Below, piece after piece: positions 1 through 11,127 of a stretch of DNA of 64,000 bases. The first letter of the stretch is position 1; each line of letters opens with the position of its first letter. The stretch comes from Brienomyrus brachyistius (Eukaryota > Chordata > Actinopteri > Osteoglossiformes > Mormyridae): contig NW_026042459.1 of assembly GCF_023856365.1 (NCBI RefSeq), forward strand, positions 62,001 to 126,000, given 5' to 3'. The notes beneath the pieces were generated by a model that was not told where the DNA came from, searched no databases, and was given only the letters and a program-made list of their open reading frames with translations. Position numbers and translations under genes: made by a program.

Positions 1-1392
1 AGACAGAAGATGGCGAGGTCTTTTTATGAAGCTACACATATTACAGTGCTGCCCACTGACCAGCCCTAGCTAGGAGCCCAGGTTACTTTATGTTATGGCC
101 TGACTATAGACCCAGAGAGACATGCATGCTAGTGGGCTGTAATACTGTTACCTCTCAGTGCTCTTTCTGTTACACTCCACAAGGGGGCGCATTTCAGAAG
201 CAGCTTCCTCCATTTTCGTGACGATCCAAACCAGATGATTCCTGCTGGTTCCTTTGTGAACATGAAGGGTAAATAGATACATACATAAAGAACATCTAGT
301 CCTAAACACTTTTACATCGACACAAAGCACTGGGATTCCATTCTGACACATTTCATGTCCGGGCTGCAGACTGACTTTCTCCACTAGTACTGAGAAAGTT
401 ACTTTTTAATTAAGGATTTAATTAAGGATTAATTTTAGGAGCATTAGCACAAAACTTGGGCACAGGACTTATATCGACGTACAATGCAACATATCTTAAC
501 TCTATCACTGATAAATACTTTGTAAATAAATATACAATTTACAGAAATCGCAAAGTGACGTGTTACTTTAAAGGAGAAAGACAAAAAAGTGAAGTAGCGC
601 TTAAATCAATGGCACCGCCGCTCTATATAAGTGTGTCATACATGTTAATTTCATTATTAGTTGTGTCTGTTAACTATAATCTTACCTTGCAATAAAAATA
701 TCTTTATTTTTTTCCAGAGTCTTATTCGTGTTTCTTGACAAAATGGCGATTCCAGCTTTAAATCACTTTCACTTTCATTTACAGACAGGAAATGATCCGC
801 TTCGTGTGAAACGCGGAAACTGTCTGAGCAGAAACGGACGCGGACTCAGTGGCACGGTGGACCGTTGTGGGGGGTTTTATCCATGTGACTTAATAATTCT
901 GTCATAACGCACATTCTGCATTATATTTATGCTTATAAAACGCGGTAGTGCAGTGACACTTTACCCACGATTAAATAACGATTCACATCATTCTTTATTA
1001 CGAATTAGTGCAAAAGCACCGTGGCACATGTTGTCCTTTGCATAGTGAATCCCAGCTGCTTCTGGTCACATTGTTCATCCAGGGACACGGTGATGTCACT
1101 TGGGACCTATGACGTTATATTTGTGCCTCATTCCTGAGCTCATAGACGGAATTTCACAAGCAGCATCCCCACTCCGCGCGCTCAGCTCAGCCTGCACGCT
1201 CGCTCACCTCGGCACAGCGTCACATTTATGCCACAATAATTAGCCAATAGAAGACCCGAAGTAGCTAATTCCTGATTGGTCAGTCTCCTCTCCAATCACT
1301 ACACTCCTTGACATAAGGTAACTGGAACAGTTAAATTGCGCAAGGAAACGCGGAAATTATTTTAGCTATTTGACGAAACGGAACGTTAATAA
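1..1392. other. No gene seen (copy 2: 49212-50603)
   Basis: AT-rich sequence with short open frames only, none with a recognisable domain or codon bias. A CCAAT-like stretch and a short GC-richer patch lie at about 1170-1270, but I see no promoter I can support. Confidence 0.6.
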
Positions 1393-1394
1393 TA

Positions 1395-2466
1395 TACACT
1401 GCTCAAAAAAATTAAATACTTTTTAATCAGAGCATAGCATCAAGTCTATTAAACTTCTGGGATATTGATCTGATCAGTTAAGTAGCAGAGGGGGTTGTTA
1501 ATCAGTTTCAGCTGCTTTGGTGTTAATGAAATTATCAACTGGTGAACTAGAGGGGCAACAATGAGACAAATAGGAATGGTGTAACAGGTGGAGGCCACTG
1601 GTATTTTTCCCTCCATCTTTTCTGAAGTTTTTTTCACTAGTTTTGCATTTGGCGACAGTCAGTGTCACTACTGGTAGCATGAGGCGATACCTGGACCCTA
1701 CAGAGGTTGCACAGGTAATCCAACTCCTCCAGGATGGCGCATCAATACGTGCCATTGCCAGAAGGCTTGCTGTGTCTCCCAGCAGTCTCAAGGGCATGGA
1801 GGAGATTCCAGGAGACTGGCAGATACTCAAGGAGAGCTGGACAGGGCCGTAGAAGGTCCTTAACCCATCAGCAGGACCGGTATCTGCTCCTCTATGCAAG
1901 GAGGAACATGATGAGCACTGCTGGAGCCCTACACAATGACCTCCAGCAGGCCACTGGTGTGAATGTTTCTGATTGTTTGGTCAGAGACAGACTTCATGAG
2001 GGTGGCTTGAGGGCCCAACGTCCTCTAGTGGCCCCTGTGCTCACTGCCCAGAACCATGGAACTTGATTAGCATTTGCCATAGAATACCAGAATTTGCAGG
2101 TCTGCCACTGGCACCCTGTGCTTTTCACAGATGAGAGCAGGTTCACCCTGATTACATGTGACAGACGTGAAAGGGTCTGGAGAAGCCAGGGAGAACATTA
2201 TACTGCCTGCAGCATTGTTCAGCATAACTGGTTTGGTGCTGGGTCAGTGATGGTCTGCCTGCCGCATCATTTTTCACTTTGATATTCAGGGTGTCTTTGA
2301 ATTCAGCCCTCTATAGGTTGATGATTTCATTTCCATCAAACAATGTCACATCCTTTCGTTCCTAACACATTACCTAGTCTACATCAGTATAAATATCCAG
2401 CATGATTTTTCATTGAGATCTGATGTGTTTTCAAAGTGTTACTTTAATTTTTTTGAGCAGTATGTA
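1395..2466 (+). mobile_element. Tc1-like DNA transposon, decayed
   Basis: The left end carries the inverted repeat cactgctcaaaaaaattaaa (1397-1416) and the right end its complement at about 2444-2460, with TA at the left edge. Between them lies a broken Tc1-family transposase. At about 1.07 kb it is shorter than a usual 1.2-1.6 kb Tc1 element and lacks the C-terminal catalytic part, so it cannot move by itself. Confidence 0.88.
1643..2282 (+). pseudogene. Tc1-like transposase fragment
   Basis: This is the remains of a Tc1/mariner transposase, which cuts and pastes DNA through a DDE/D active site. Three blocks are readable. The first is an N-terminal helix-turn-helix with the [16 protein letters not shown] and [14 protein letters not shown] stretches (about 1681-1780). 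After a frameshift near 1775-1795 comes the second HTH and linker (WRRFQETG to the HLRA-like block, to about 2063). The third is the block around the second catalytic Asp, VLFTDESRF (2118-2144). Everything after GAGSVMV (about 2250) is missing. Copy 2 has the same frameshift and deletion, so the damage is older than the segmental duplication. Confidence 0.85.
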
Positions 2467-2467
2467 T

Positions 2468-2827
2468 ATCCATCCATCCATTTTCCAAACCGCTTATCCT
2501 ACTACTGGTTCGCGGGGGGTCCGCAGCCTATCCCGGAAGCAATGGGCACGAGGCAGGGAACAACCCAGGATGGGGGGGCCAGCCCATCGCAGGGCACACT
2601 CACACACCATTCACTCACACATGCACACCTACGGGCAATTTAGCAACTCCAATTAGCCTCAGCATGTTTTTGGACTGTGGGGGGAAACCGGAGTACCCGG
2701 AGGGAACCCCACAACGACATGGGGAGAACATGCAAACTCCACACACATGTAACCCAGGCGGAGACTCGAACCCGGGTCCCAGAGGTGTGAGGCAACAGTG
2801 CTAACCACTGCACCACCATGCCGCCCC
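2468..2827 (-). mobile_element. tRNA-derived SINE with GGAT tail
   Basis: Read on the minus strand it starts at 2827 with a tRNA-like head: an A-box-like TGGTGCAGTGG (2809-2818) and a B-box GGTTCGAGTC (2764-2773). A conserved fish SINE body follows, ending in a short (GGAT)n tail at about 2468-2482. The tail abuts the right end of the Tc1 element, and TATGT-like sequence lies on both sides as a possible target-site duplication. Further members are at 26974-27328 and 31702-31995. Confidence 0.85.
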
Positions 2828-2845
2828 TATGTGTGTATATATATA

Positions 2846-4559
2846 TGTAGGGAACCGCCCATTGGCCCAATGGAGGAATCCAATGGCGCAGCCGAAGGCT
2901 ATGAATGCGTGTTGGTCCTTCCGAGCGCTCCTGGAAATTACTTACCCCTTATAATATATTAAATATTCTTTTAGATACATATCTGACTCCATTTTGTTAA
3001 AGACCTTATTTCAGAAAATTGTAGTCATGATGTTTATGTTGTTCGAATTACTTCGGGACTCTCCTTTATATTACCAACTCTAGTTTACCCCTGACGAAGG
3101 AGTCCGCCAGATTCGCCTCGGCCGACAGGGCGATCCGCGGGCTTGTTCCACAGGGTTTGTCTTAAAGGTACAGAAATCGCCACCATTTAAGACAATGTCA
3201 GCCTCTGATTATTCGGGTCCCTCGACCTATATAATTCCCCAAAGGCTCAGTGTCTGCCAATTACTGAGCTTGTGGGTGCCTCGGAGATTAAGCCAATGTT
3301 TACCCGAACCACACGTACGTCCACCTCAGAGGCTCAGCCGGGGGCAGCCCATATCATAACATGTGTCAACCTCAGCGGCTGTGACAGCGCACCTTTTGTT
3401 GCGGTAGTTTGTACGAGGTTTACTTTTGGCTCGTCTCAGGGACTCCGCCGATGCCGCCCATTGTCTTACCATGTGAGCGTCTCAGGGACTATGCCCGGTG
3501 CCTAGGAACATAGTGTGTACGCCCCTCAGAGGGTAGACCGGTACCTTTCATCAGCATGTGTTGACCTCAGAGGTTAAGTCGGCCCGTAACTGAGCGTGTG
3601 CGAACTCCAGAGGTGTGGTTCTGGTATCCACCTAACTTAACTTGGGCAGTCAAGTTTGGGACCCGGATAAAGGGGATTTAACCCAGAGGCTGCAAGATAG
3701 TATTTACCACTTTCGTCCTAATCAGGATAGAAATCCAATCTGGAAAGTTTATAAAGAAGTTAGCAAATCAGACAGTCATAAAGTAATCAAAACAACATTT
3801 ATTAAACATACTGCAATATACAATCATTGACAGGTGGCCACATACTCTTAAATACATTAAGACAAATACAATATTAAACAATCACATTCCTCAGCTGAGA
3901 GTGCACAAAGTTCTGCAGACAGTATCTGACTACAGATGGACTTTCGCACAGTTCTCTGTGGGAGCTCTGATTACAGAGTGACTCCCCGACCTCTTCTGAG
4001 GCCCTTCCTTAAGTATCCAAACCAGGTGATGGTATGTCTCTGAAGACTGACCAATTTTGGTCAATGGTTAATTTTAGGGGCATTGTTGGCCTTGGTTCTC
4101 AAGTCCCCAGCCAATCAGATCACTTTAGGGGCGGTCGTAATTCCCTTGTTCTACCATGTGATAGGCTCTCTCATTTTGGTGGGTTTAGCCAAATTTTCTA
4201 TATTTCTCTTAGGGAAAGTTATACTGCCTTAAATCTGAGAGTATAATACTCCTCATCTCATGCTCATTCAAATGAGACCAAACATGCGTGTATTTGTCCC
4301 TAACATCTATGTGTGGTGAGTTATCCTGTTTATAGTGGAAAAGGTGTCTGTGTATGGAGACTGACAGCTGTTGTTGCTGTGGATTGACTGTGGAACTCCG
4401 GCCACTCCGGGGGTGAAAGGTCTTCATTTTCCTGTGTTGCTCCAGTTATTCTTATCCAGTCTCTCAGGAGCCAGCAGGCCTTTGCCTTCTTTAAAAGGGG
4501 AGGTCTGGTGAGTGGGGACCAGCAAAGTCAGGGTCACGGATCCTTTTCTTGGAGTCCTT

Positions 4560-4562
<3 letters not shown>
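2846..4562 (+). mobile_element. Possible long solo LTR
   Basis: The block begins TGTAGGG and ends CCTTACA, the TG...CA form with short inverted termini typical of LTRs. It sits between two TA/CA simple repeats. A TATA-like ctatataatt lies at 3228-3237, followed by a degenerate repeated array at about 3260-3640. No coding domain is visible and no clear target duplication can be read in the flanking simple repeats. An unrelated unique sequence bounded by microsatellites is the alternative. Confidence 0.3.

Positions 4563-4606
<44 letters not shown>
4561..4606. repeat. (CA)n(TA)n microsatellite
   Basis: A short CA run followed by a TA run. The matching tract in copy 2 (53772-53831) is about 14 bp longer. 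Confidence 0.97.
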
Positions 4607-4609
<3 letters not shown>

Positions 4610-4980
4610 AATAGTAATAAGAATAGTAATAAAGGTGGGATGGAGAAAGCACAGTGTAGGGGAACACAGAGTACAAACAACCATAAGGAACAAAAACACT
4701 CATTACAAGGACATCAAACAACAAAAATTATATCAGCAACAACAATACTAATAATAATAATGTTACAAATAGGTATTATATATATGCAGCAGACACACAG
4801 CCGTCATCCTACACATATACATGTATATTTCAATCCCCATATCTATAACATACAGAAGTAATAATAATAATGATACTGATCGCTCAGCCTCTTATGCGCC
4901 CATTCTCATATATGCAAGTGTAGGTGTGAACTGATTTGTCATTGGACGTGCTGGCATTTGATGCTGTCAGGGGACGTGAC
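4607..4980. other. AT-rich spacer, nothing recognised
   Basis: Sequence rich in AAT, AAC and TA steps, with no open frame or repeat head that I can support. Confidence 0.6.
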
Positions 4981-5665
4981 ACCGCCCCCCCCCCACCCCC
5001 GGGCCCAAGGCGAAGGCAGGGGGAACCAGGCAACCGAGGCCACCCTGCCGCCCCCAAGGCACAAGGGCCCACGGCCATACATCCCCGAGACAACCAACTG
5101 CCCAACCTGATAGGGAGCCCGCGAGGGACTAAGGAGGCGCCAACCCCCGTACAAGGAGGCCCGCAGGGGGGGGACAGGCGGCAAGCCCCCCACCGAGGAA
5201 AGCGGGTCCAGGGCCAAAGGGCCCCATCAACCGGGACTCCCCCCCCCCCCCATATCGCCCCCCAGCAGGACGGATCGCCGCCCACTGCAGCGACCCGGCA
5301 CGTCCACCCCCGACACTGCAGGAAGATCTAAGGGGGGCCCATACAAACAAAGTGCCCCCCCCACCCACCCAGGAGCAGACCCGCGGCGACTTGGGAGCGG
5401 TAGACCCCCCGCCCAGCCCAAATCGAACCCCCCAATTCACCTAGAAGGGCCCAGAGCATCCCAAGAGACCCCAGACCGCCCGCCAGGGCCCCACCACAGT
5501 GCAGCAGAGCCAAGGACCACCCAGCCCGCGGCCCACGACAGGAGGCCGCCCACACCGGCCAGGGCCACCTGCATCTCCTCCATGATGGATCTTCCACCCA
5601 GCGGGCCACCCCACCCGCGCAGGTCCAGAGACAGAGAGTTGGGGGGAGGGGCCCTCAGCCCCCAC
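4981..5665. repeat. GC-rich, C-skewed noncoding block
   Basis: A sharply bounded GC-rich block with long C runs on the plus strand (near 4983-4993 and 5229-5240), inside AT-rich DNA. All six frames are open or nearly open with low-complexity Gly/Pro/Arg translations, as composition bias gives and coding does not. It may be a 5' untranslated part of an unrecognised retroelement. Copy 2 is at about 54205-54889 with small C-run length changes. Confidence 0.6.
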
Positions 5666-6799
5666 CGCTTCCCCTTCCCATGTTAGTGTGAAGTGTGCAT
5701 GTACATGTGTCACAGTGTTGTGTGTTTATGTCTACAATGCATTAAAATTAGTAATTTGTATCTTGGGATATTTATCTTTAAACCCTGAATTTGTTTTATC
5801 CTGAATTTGTGAACATGGAAAAATAGCAGTGAAACTGCATTATAGAAAATTTGCAAAAAAATCCGATACATATTTATAATGCACAAATATTCAATATTAG
5901 AATTTCAGTGGCATATAAAATTCAAATTGTGATGAGACAGATTTGCTTCCATATGCTTGGCAATGAACTCGATTCTGATTCCAGTGAGCGTCAACATGGT
6001 CTGTCCAGACCAACAAATCTACATCTACCAACAAATGTGCCCAGGATTGAATTAAAATAACTGACCCGTGTAGCCAAGTCATCTCACCTCACTAATAGAC
6101 AAAATATTGCTAAAATTCTAGTGTTTCTCAATTTTTAACTGAAATATACATTAGCTAATGCTAATATGCTGTGTGAGCTAGCTAACCGGGCTCGCTATGG
6201 TCATATACAAAGTTAAAAACAGCAAACAGACTGGTATATATTCACCCGCTTTTCACCTGCGCAAAGAAAGCACATTTTAACAGTTTACTTACAGTGTAAG
6301 AAGGTTGAAGCTCTGCCCCAAGAGACGTCTCGCTGTCCAACTCAATCTGAATGCGGCCGGCTGTAACCGAGGAACAGCTTGAAAAGAGCGTGTACCATGT
6401 GCACGTTCGCCTAGAATGCGCAGCGGGTCCGCATTTTGACTGTACGAGGTCAGGAGGTGGGCCGTATATTAGGCGCATGTCTACTGCTATCTGAGGAAGC
6501 ACAAGCGTTTTGTTGACAGTCGACCACAACTTTCCCCATTCAGTTATTTGCCAGTCCTGCAAGTACAGCCTCTACAGGCCTACACCCGCTTTGGCTGTGT
6601 CTACAGACACCCCCACGACTTTCAACGCCTTCAGTACATTCTCCTCAACCGACACTGAAAGCAGAAGTGCTATGGGCTTCGCAAACGGTTAGCCGACATC
6701 ACTCCTATACGTCCAATGATGACATTCACACTGTGGTGAGCAGTTTGCTGGGACACAGTTAGTAATTGTAGGAAGTTGTGGCCTACATACCCTTCACAG
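5666..6799. other. No confident gene
   Basis: AT-rich, then a moderately GC-rich stretch upstream of the 6800-7217 exon. A 60-codon open stretch at 6510-6692 (plus) may be a further exon of the same transposon-like gene, but I cannot connect it by clear splice sites. Confidence 0.5.
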
Positions 6800-7217
6800 C
6801 CCATTCAAGACTGGTTTTGAAGTGTGGATGGCGGAGAAAGTTCTCAAAGCCCTACATTGTCTTTTCCACTCGGCACCAGCCAGAACAGAGGACTTCACAG
6901 CTGCAACATCATCCTCAAGATCCCCTCTACCTTTCTGTGGCCATTGGTGGCTCGGAAATTTGCCAGCTGTCGAACGAGCATTGGAAGTCTGGCCCTCTAT
7001 TGTGAAATATGTGGACCTGGTGAAGTCAAAACAGGTGAAAAGCCCAGGGACATCTTCTTTTGACTGCATTTCTGAAGCCCGAATGGATCCCCTTTTTCTG
7101 GCCAAACTACATTTTTTCATGGCCCAATCACAGGCATTTCAACCATTTCTGACTAAATACCAGACAGGGGTTCCCATGATGCCCTTCCTTTGGAAGGACC
7201 TGGCAGACCTGATCTGG
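6800..7217 (+). CDS. Exon-like block of an unassigned repetitive fish gene family
   Basis: A 418-nt open block lies between an acceptor-like cttcacag (ending 6799) and a donor-like GGTAAAT (gt at 7218). The product contains FEVWMAEKVLKAL, an APARTEDFTAAT-like stretch, CGHWWLGNLPAVERALEVWP, a GTSSFDCI motif and LAKLHFFMAQS...FLTKYQTG, ending at DLADLI. I recognise this pattern from repetitive predicted fish proteins of probable transposon origin but cannot name the family or a reaction. There is no stop or frameshift across 139 codons, and copy 2 (56024-56441) keeps it open too. The partner exons upstream and downstream are not found nearby, so it is probably an orphan piece. Confidence 0.5.
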
Positions 7218-7859
7218 GTAAATATTCACCACTACAGTAACAACAGCAATAAATGAACATACAAACACGCACATGTGAACTTAACTCTAATTTTATTTTC
7301 AGACTCTCCTTCAAAGCTTCATCATTCATTTCATTACCTAAGACACTGTTAAAGAGTCAAAAGACCAAAAGCTACGGCATTTGGTATCACACACAAGTCG
7401 CATTGGGGGAATGCATTATTTTCATGGATGTCCATTATCTCAAAACTAGAACCAATTCAGCAAAAGATTTTTGAAATCAGCACCTTGGTAACCTTAAATC
7501 CATTTAAAAAACCTTGGCATATGAAAATCACATTTTTTGTAGACCTGTGTTATTGATTGATTTACAGCATATTTATTGTGCATCGCGCCCACGGATCAGA
7601 CAGCCCATGCACGTGCCCTAACCCTAACCCTAACCCTTCCAGCCGCTGACGGGCGTCATACACGCGCCGTCTGATCCCGTCCTGTTGCTGTTGTTCCTGC
7701 ATCGTCATAATTAATGTTGCACCAGGACCATCGTTGCACTTGACCAGTTACCTTGTTTTGCTGTCATATTTTGACGGCTTTGTGGAAAATACTGGCAAAC
7801 ATGCTGCCAAGTCTACTTAAGTTCTTGTGGGTCATTGTGTCATAATGTGTGGTCAGTTA
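7218..7859. other. No gene; contains telomere-like repeat
   Basis: No supported coding sequence. It holds the short CCCTAA run annotated separately. Confidence 0.6.
7616..7638. repeat. Short interstitial telomere-like repeat
   Basis: Three perfect CCCTAA units followed by a degenerate CCCTTC. The same array is at 56840-56862 in copy 2. It is too short to suggest a fusion point. Confidence 0.8.
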
Positions 7860-8101
7860 CTCTGCGGTCATTTACTCTGCGGTCAGTTACTCTGTTCCTT
7901 TGCCCTCTTCTGCTCCCCATCTGTGTTATCCTTTGGTTCCTTGTAGTTTGTTGTTTTCCCTGTTTTGCTTTTTTCACCCCTCCTGGTCCCTTTACTTAGT
8001 ACCTCCCCTGTTTTGTTCAGTTTCCTTAATAAATCCCTCTATTGTCCCTGCTCCGTTAGTGGATCATCGCCTCCTTTTCCCCACCTGCTCCACACTGTGA
8101 C
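7860..8101 (+). mobile_element. LTR-like fragment, 3' part
   Basis: A pyrimidine-rich stretch with a poly(A) signal-like aataaa (8028-8033) ends in a TGTGACA-type terminus (about 8096-8102). The arrangement matches the 3' half of the LTR-like block at 10393-10679. Its left part is not defined. Copy 2 is at 57084-57325. Confidence 0.4.
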
Positions 8102-8698
8102 ACAAAGCAACTTCCAGATGCTGCTTTTCAGGTTCTTACAAATGCTGTACTGCTGCATTCTTCATCTGACTCACACATTTTACTTCACCAGGTTCCTTGC
8201 TGGCTAGTTTCAGAAATTTTTGCTGGCTCAGATAACTGAGGAATTTGCATCATTTTATATCATTTCATTAATATTTTTAGCCATAGCTTGATATTTAATG
8301 AGTAGTTAAAGGCTAATTAAGAGTTATTGTTAAGAAGCTATATCACATAATTTTTGTATCTCTCGACTGTTTTCTTTGTGCTGCGATTATTTGTGTAAAA
8401 TGTGCTACAAAATACCATATTTAGTTTAGGGCAAGTCATAAGGAGTTATTTACTATCACACTAACAAAAGAAAATGACAAATTAGAACTTCAGCACCTGC
8501 CTCCAGTATCTTGGTTACTGTTGGATGCATCTGTACAAGGAAGAAAATATGGCAAACATGACAAAGTCTGTTCCATGTGGTCGTGTATATCGGGCTTGTT
8601 TGGGGACTGATTTCTCCACCTTACTTTACACAGTGGGCTTATTTTGGGCTTGTTTTCAGGGGTGAAGTTGCTTGGGTTTCTTGTCAGACTTGGCAACT
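8102..8698. other. No feature recognised
   Basis: AT-rich sequence without a supported open frame or repeat. Confidence 0.6.
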
Positions 8699-8935
8699 GT
8701 CCTGCCCTGATCGTCCACTCCTTCCGTGTGCCACGCCCCCCTCGTTAACCCCGTGTGGATTCCCCGTGATCACCAGCTGTTTCTCATCATTGTCATTAGT
8801 CCAATGTATTTAGTCTGCGTTTCAGTTTGTTTCCCTAGTCCAGTCATGAATGTTGTTTTGTCTGTGTTTATAGTAAACCTCGCATTTTCCCCGAATCCTC
8901 TTGTTCTGCTCTTCTGTCTGTGCTCTCTATGGAAA
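8699..8935 (+). mobile_element. LTR-like fragment of the 10393-type element
   Basis: The start tgtcctgccctgatcgtc and the following gtgtgccacgcccc match, with divergence, the start of the 10393-10679 block and the solo LTR at 37091-37301. No internal region follows. Copy 2 is at 57923-58159. Confidence 0.55.
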
Positions 8936-10244
8936 AACAGCAACACAGGAACAATGCTAGAAGCGTGACTCTTTGTAGTCCTGCTGACTGTGCATCACAC
9001 AAGAAAGTATTTAAAAAGATTTATTTAGAATCTAGTTCAGCTAGCGATTAATTAAATTTAACTTAGTCCTGTTGGTATGCTAGTTTTAAGTCTAGCTAGC
9101 ATTAGCTAGCTCATTTCCAGAGAATGGCAAACCTATAGCTTCTAAGCAGATACAGTGGTGTCATGTACTGAATGGTACGCTAACCCTTTACTGTAAGAGG
9201 AAGTGTATGTTGGATGTTTGTAACTGGGGGGATGAGGCACAAGGGGAACGCTCTGTAGGGACGTAGAATAAAAGCAGTAATGTTTGAAACTGGTGTCAGT
9301 GAGCCTAAGGTTTTCAATAGTGAGAGAAACTGAAATTAACTATCTTTTTTGAGTTATAAAATACATAAACATTCACCAGAATGCAGTTCTGCTCATCAGT
9401 GTTCAGGATGCAGATTTGCCATTATTACTGATTCTATAAGGCACTAATTCACACAGTGAGTTACAGGACAGAACAGCCCCACCTGCTGATTTGGTGGAAC
9501 CATCATCAAAAAGCATTTTTTTCTCCCCATTGCTTTACCCAGAATCTTTCGTCCTCTGGGTTTCAATGTATTTCTTTCAAAAAAATTACATTTGCTTTCT
9601 CGTCCTTTCAAAATATTGATTTTTCAATATGAAAAATTGAAATACAAGAAAACATACATTCACTATTAACATAATATTAACTAGTGGTTGCTAGTTTAAG
9701 TCCAACTTTCTGTAATTGAAGAGAAGTACCAAAGAAGCAGCCCAAAGACAGGTAATGCCCCTTCACAGTCAGATATTATAACTATACCACCCATATACCC
9801 TGTTAGTCATAAACAAACAGACCAGGTGGTGTTTGTCTGGTAGCCCACAGTAACCTTGCCTGCCCCTTCAGGGTGATTCTCTGCCCATTGCTGTATCCAG
9901 CATCACCTGTGTAGTTGCCCATTTTCCAGCTGCTCTCTGTCTGCCTAGCAGAGATCTTTGAAGAAGCCAGTTCCAGGCCCCTGGCAAACCGCAGTCCTCG
10001 CCGTCTTCCCCAGCATCTCCTTTATTCTCAGAAGCCCGTTTTGTTGCCCGCCTTTGCCCAGGAGCCCGATTTTTACTTCACGTTAGAACACTCATTTTAA
10101 GCCATTGATTTATGACACTTAAAGCCAGACAACAAGAAAACGATGACGCAGATCTTTCAGTTTGCATTTTATCGTTCCAACACAGATATGTCTTTTAAAT
10201 GGTGAATTTGACTCAAACACTGGCGATTCAGTCATCTCCTGTCC
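8936..10244. other. No gene recognised
   Basis: AT-rich with TAGC-rich palindromic patches near 9040-9115. A stretch at about 9170-9300 with an ataaaagc signal could be an eroded LTR, but I cannot define its ends. Confidence 0.5.
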
Positions 10245-10392
10245 AGTCATTTTCCAGCTGACACTGGATACATCTGCTGAGAAACATTCCCAACATCACT
10301 GTGTACCTGGATGACGTCTTAGTGACTGGCAGGTCAGAGGCAGGGAACCTGAAGGATCTGGACCAAATTCTTAAACAGATGTCAGAAGCTGG
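10245..10392 (+). pseudogene. Gypsy-type reverse transcriptase fragment, left part
   Basis: The plus frame reads into the reverse transcriptase catalytic motif VYLDDVLVTG (about 10300-10330) and on to LKQMSEAG, where a 1340-bp element interrupts it. A one-base indel lies about 15 codons upstream of the motif. The right part resumes at 11733 after the insert. Ty3/Gypsy family placement rests on the YxDD context and the downstream block; no LTRs of this host element are visible. Confidence 0.8.
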
Positions 10393-10679
10393 TGTCATGC
10401 CCGGCTCGTCTGCTCCTCGTGTGTGCCACGCCCCCTGATTACCCACGTGTACTTCCCCGATTATACCCAGCTGTGTCTAGTTACTTTGATTAGTCCTGTG
10501 TATTTAAGTCCTGGTCTCCCCGGTTTCCCTTGTCCGTCATTGATGTTTGTACGCGTGAGCTATTTCCCGGTCCCCGTCTTCCTAATTAAACTCCCGTTTT
10601 GCCCCGTATTCTGCCTTCCTGCTTCCTGCTTGGCTGCTTACCCGCACGATCGCCTGCCTGCTCGTACCCGATTGTGACA
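10393..10679 (+). repeat. LTR-like 5' block
   Basis: It runs from TGTCATG to TGTGACA, with a TATA-like tatttaag (about 10500-10507) and an attaaa signal (about 10586-10592). It is related to 8699-8935 and 37091-37301, which share the gtgtgccacgccccct core. Confidence 0.65.
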
Positions 10680-10681
10680 GA

Positions 10682-11127
10682 ATGACGGACCCAAAAAAGA
10701 AGCGGAGGAAGAGGAGAGCGCAGCCGGAGGAGCTAACAATTCGCCTGGGGGCATGCTCTCTCGCCAGGCTGGGACTCCTGACTGAGTGCGAGGAGGAGGA
10801 ACCCCTCCAACTGCAGGATCCGGAGCCGGCCTTTAAAGAGCAACCGTCACCCCGGAGCGATGTTCATTCCGGCCAGAGCGGCTGGCCAATGGGGGGGCCA
10901 GAGCGGTACGGGAAACCATCCCGCGAGTCCCCAGCTTTCTTAAAGGGGCCACGCCCGTTTCACCCGCGGTCCTCGCTGACCGATACTTCACCCTCCAGGG
11001 GCTTTATTGGAGGGTGATGGGAGAACCGGCCCCACAGGCCCCCCTGAAGGGGGAAAGACTCGCCGCACAGCTGGGGCAGGACTTCGCCTCCTTCTCTCCA
11101 GAATCCCATTATTCAGATCTGGAGTGA
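10682..11127 (+). CDS. Short gag-like ORF of the inserted element (frameshifted)
   Basis: It begins right after the LTR-like block with MTDPKKKRRKRR, a basic nuclear-localisation-like start, followed by an acidic Glu cluster (about residues 38-43). The frame opened at 10682 closes at 11017. A neighbouring frame continues with a plausible sequence to a stop at about 11125-11127, directly before the next ATG, so a single indel probably split one ORF. No conserved domain is recognised. The position after an LTR suggests a degenerate gag, which is inference. Confidence 0.4.

Noticed and set aside
148..695. 78-79 codon ORFs identical in both copies
   Set aside because: Identity follows from the recent duplication and says nothing about coding. 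No domain or splice context.
2754..2827. Functional tRNA gene
   Set aside because: A-box and B-box are present, but the sequence continues as a SINE body and I cannot form a proper cloverleaf.
4884..5713. Several long minus-strand Gly/Pro/Trp-rich open frames and a plus-strand Pro-rich one
   Set aside because: All come from the GC-rich skewed block, where stops are rare in every frame. They have no domain, no splice signals and overlap one another.
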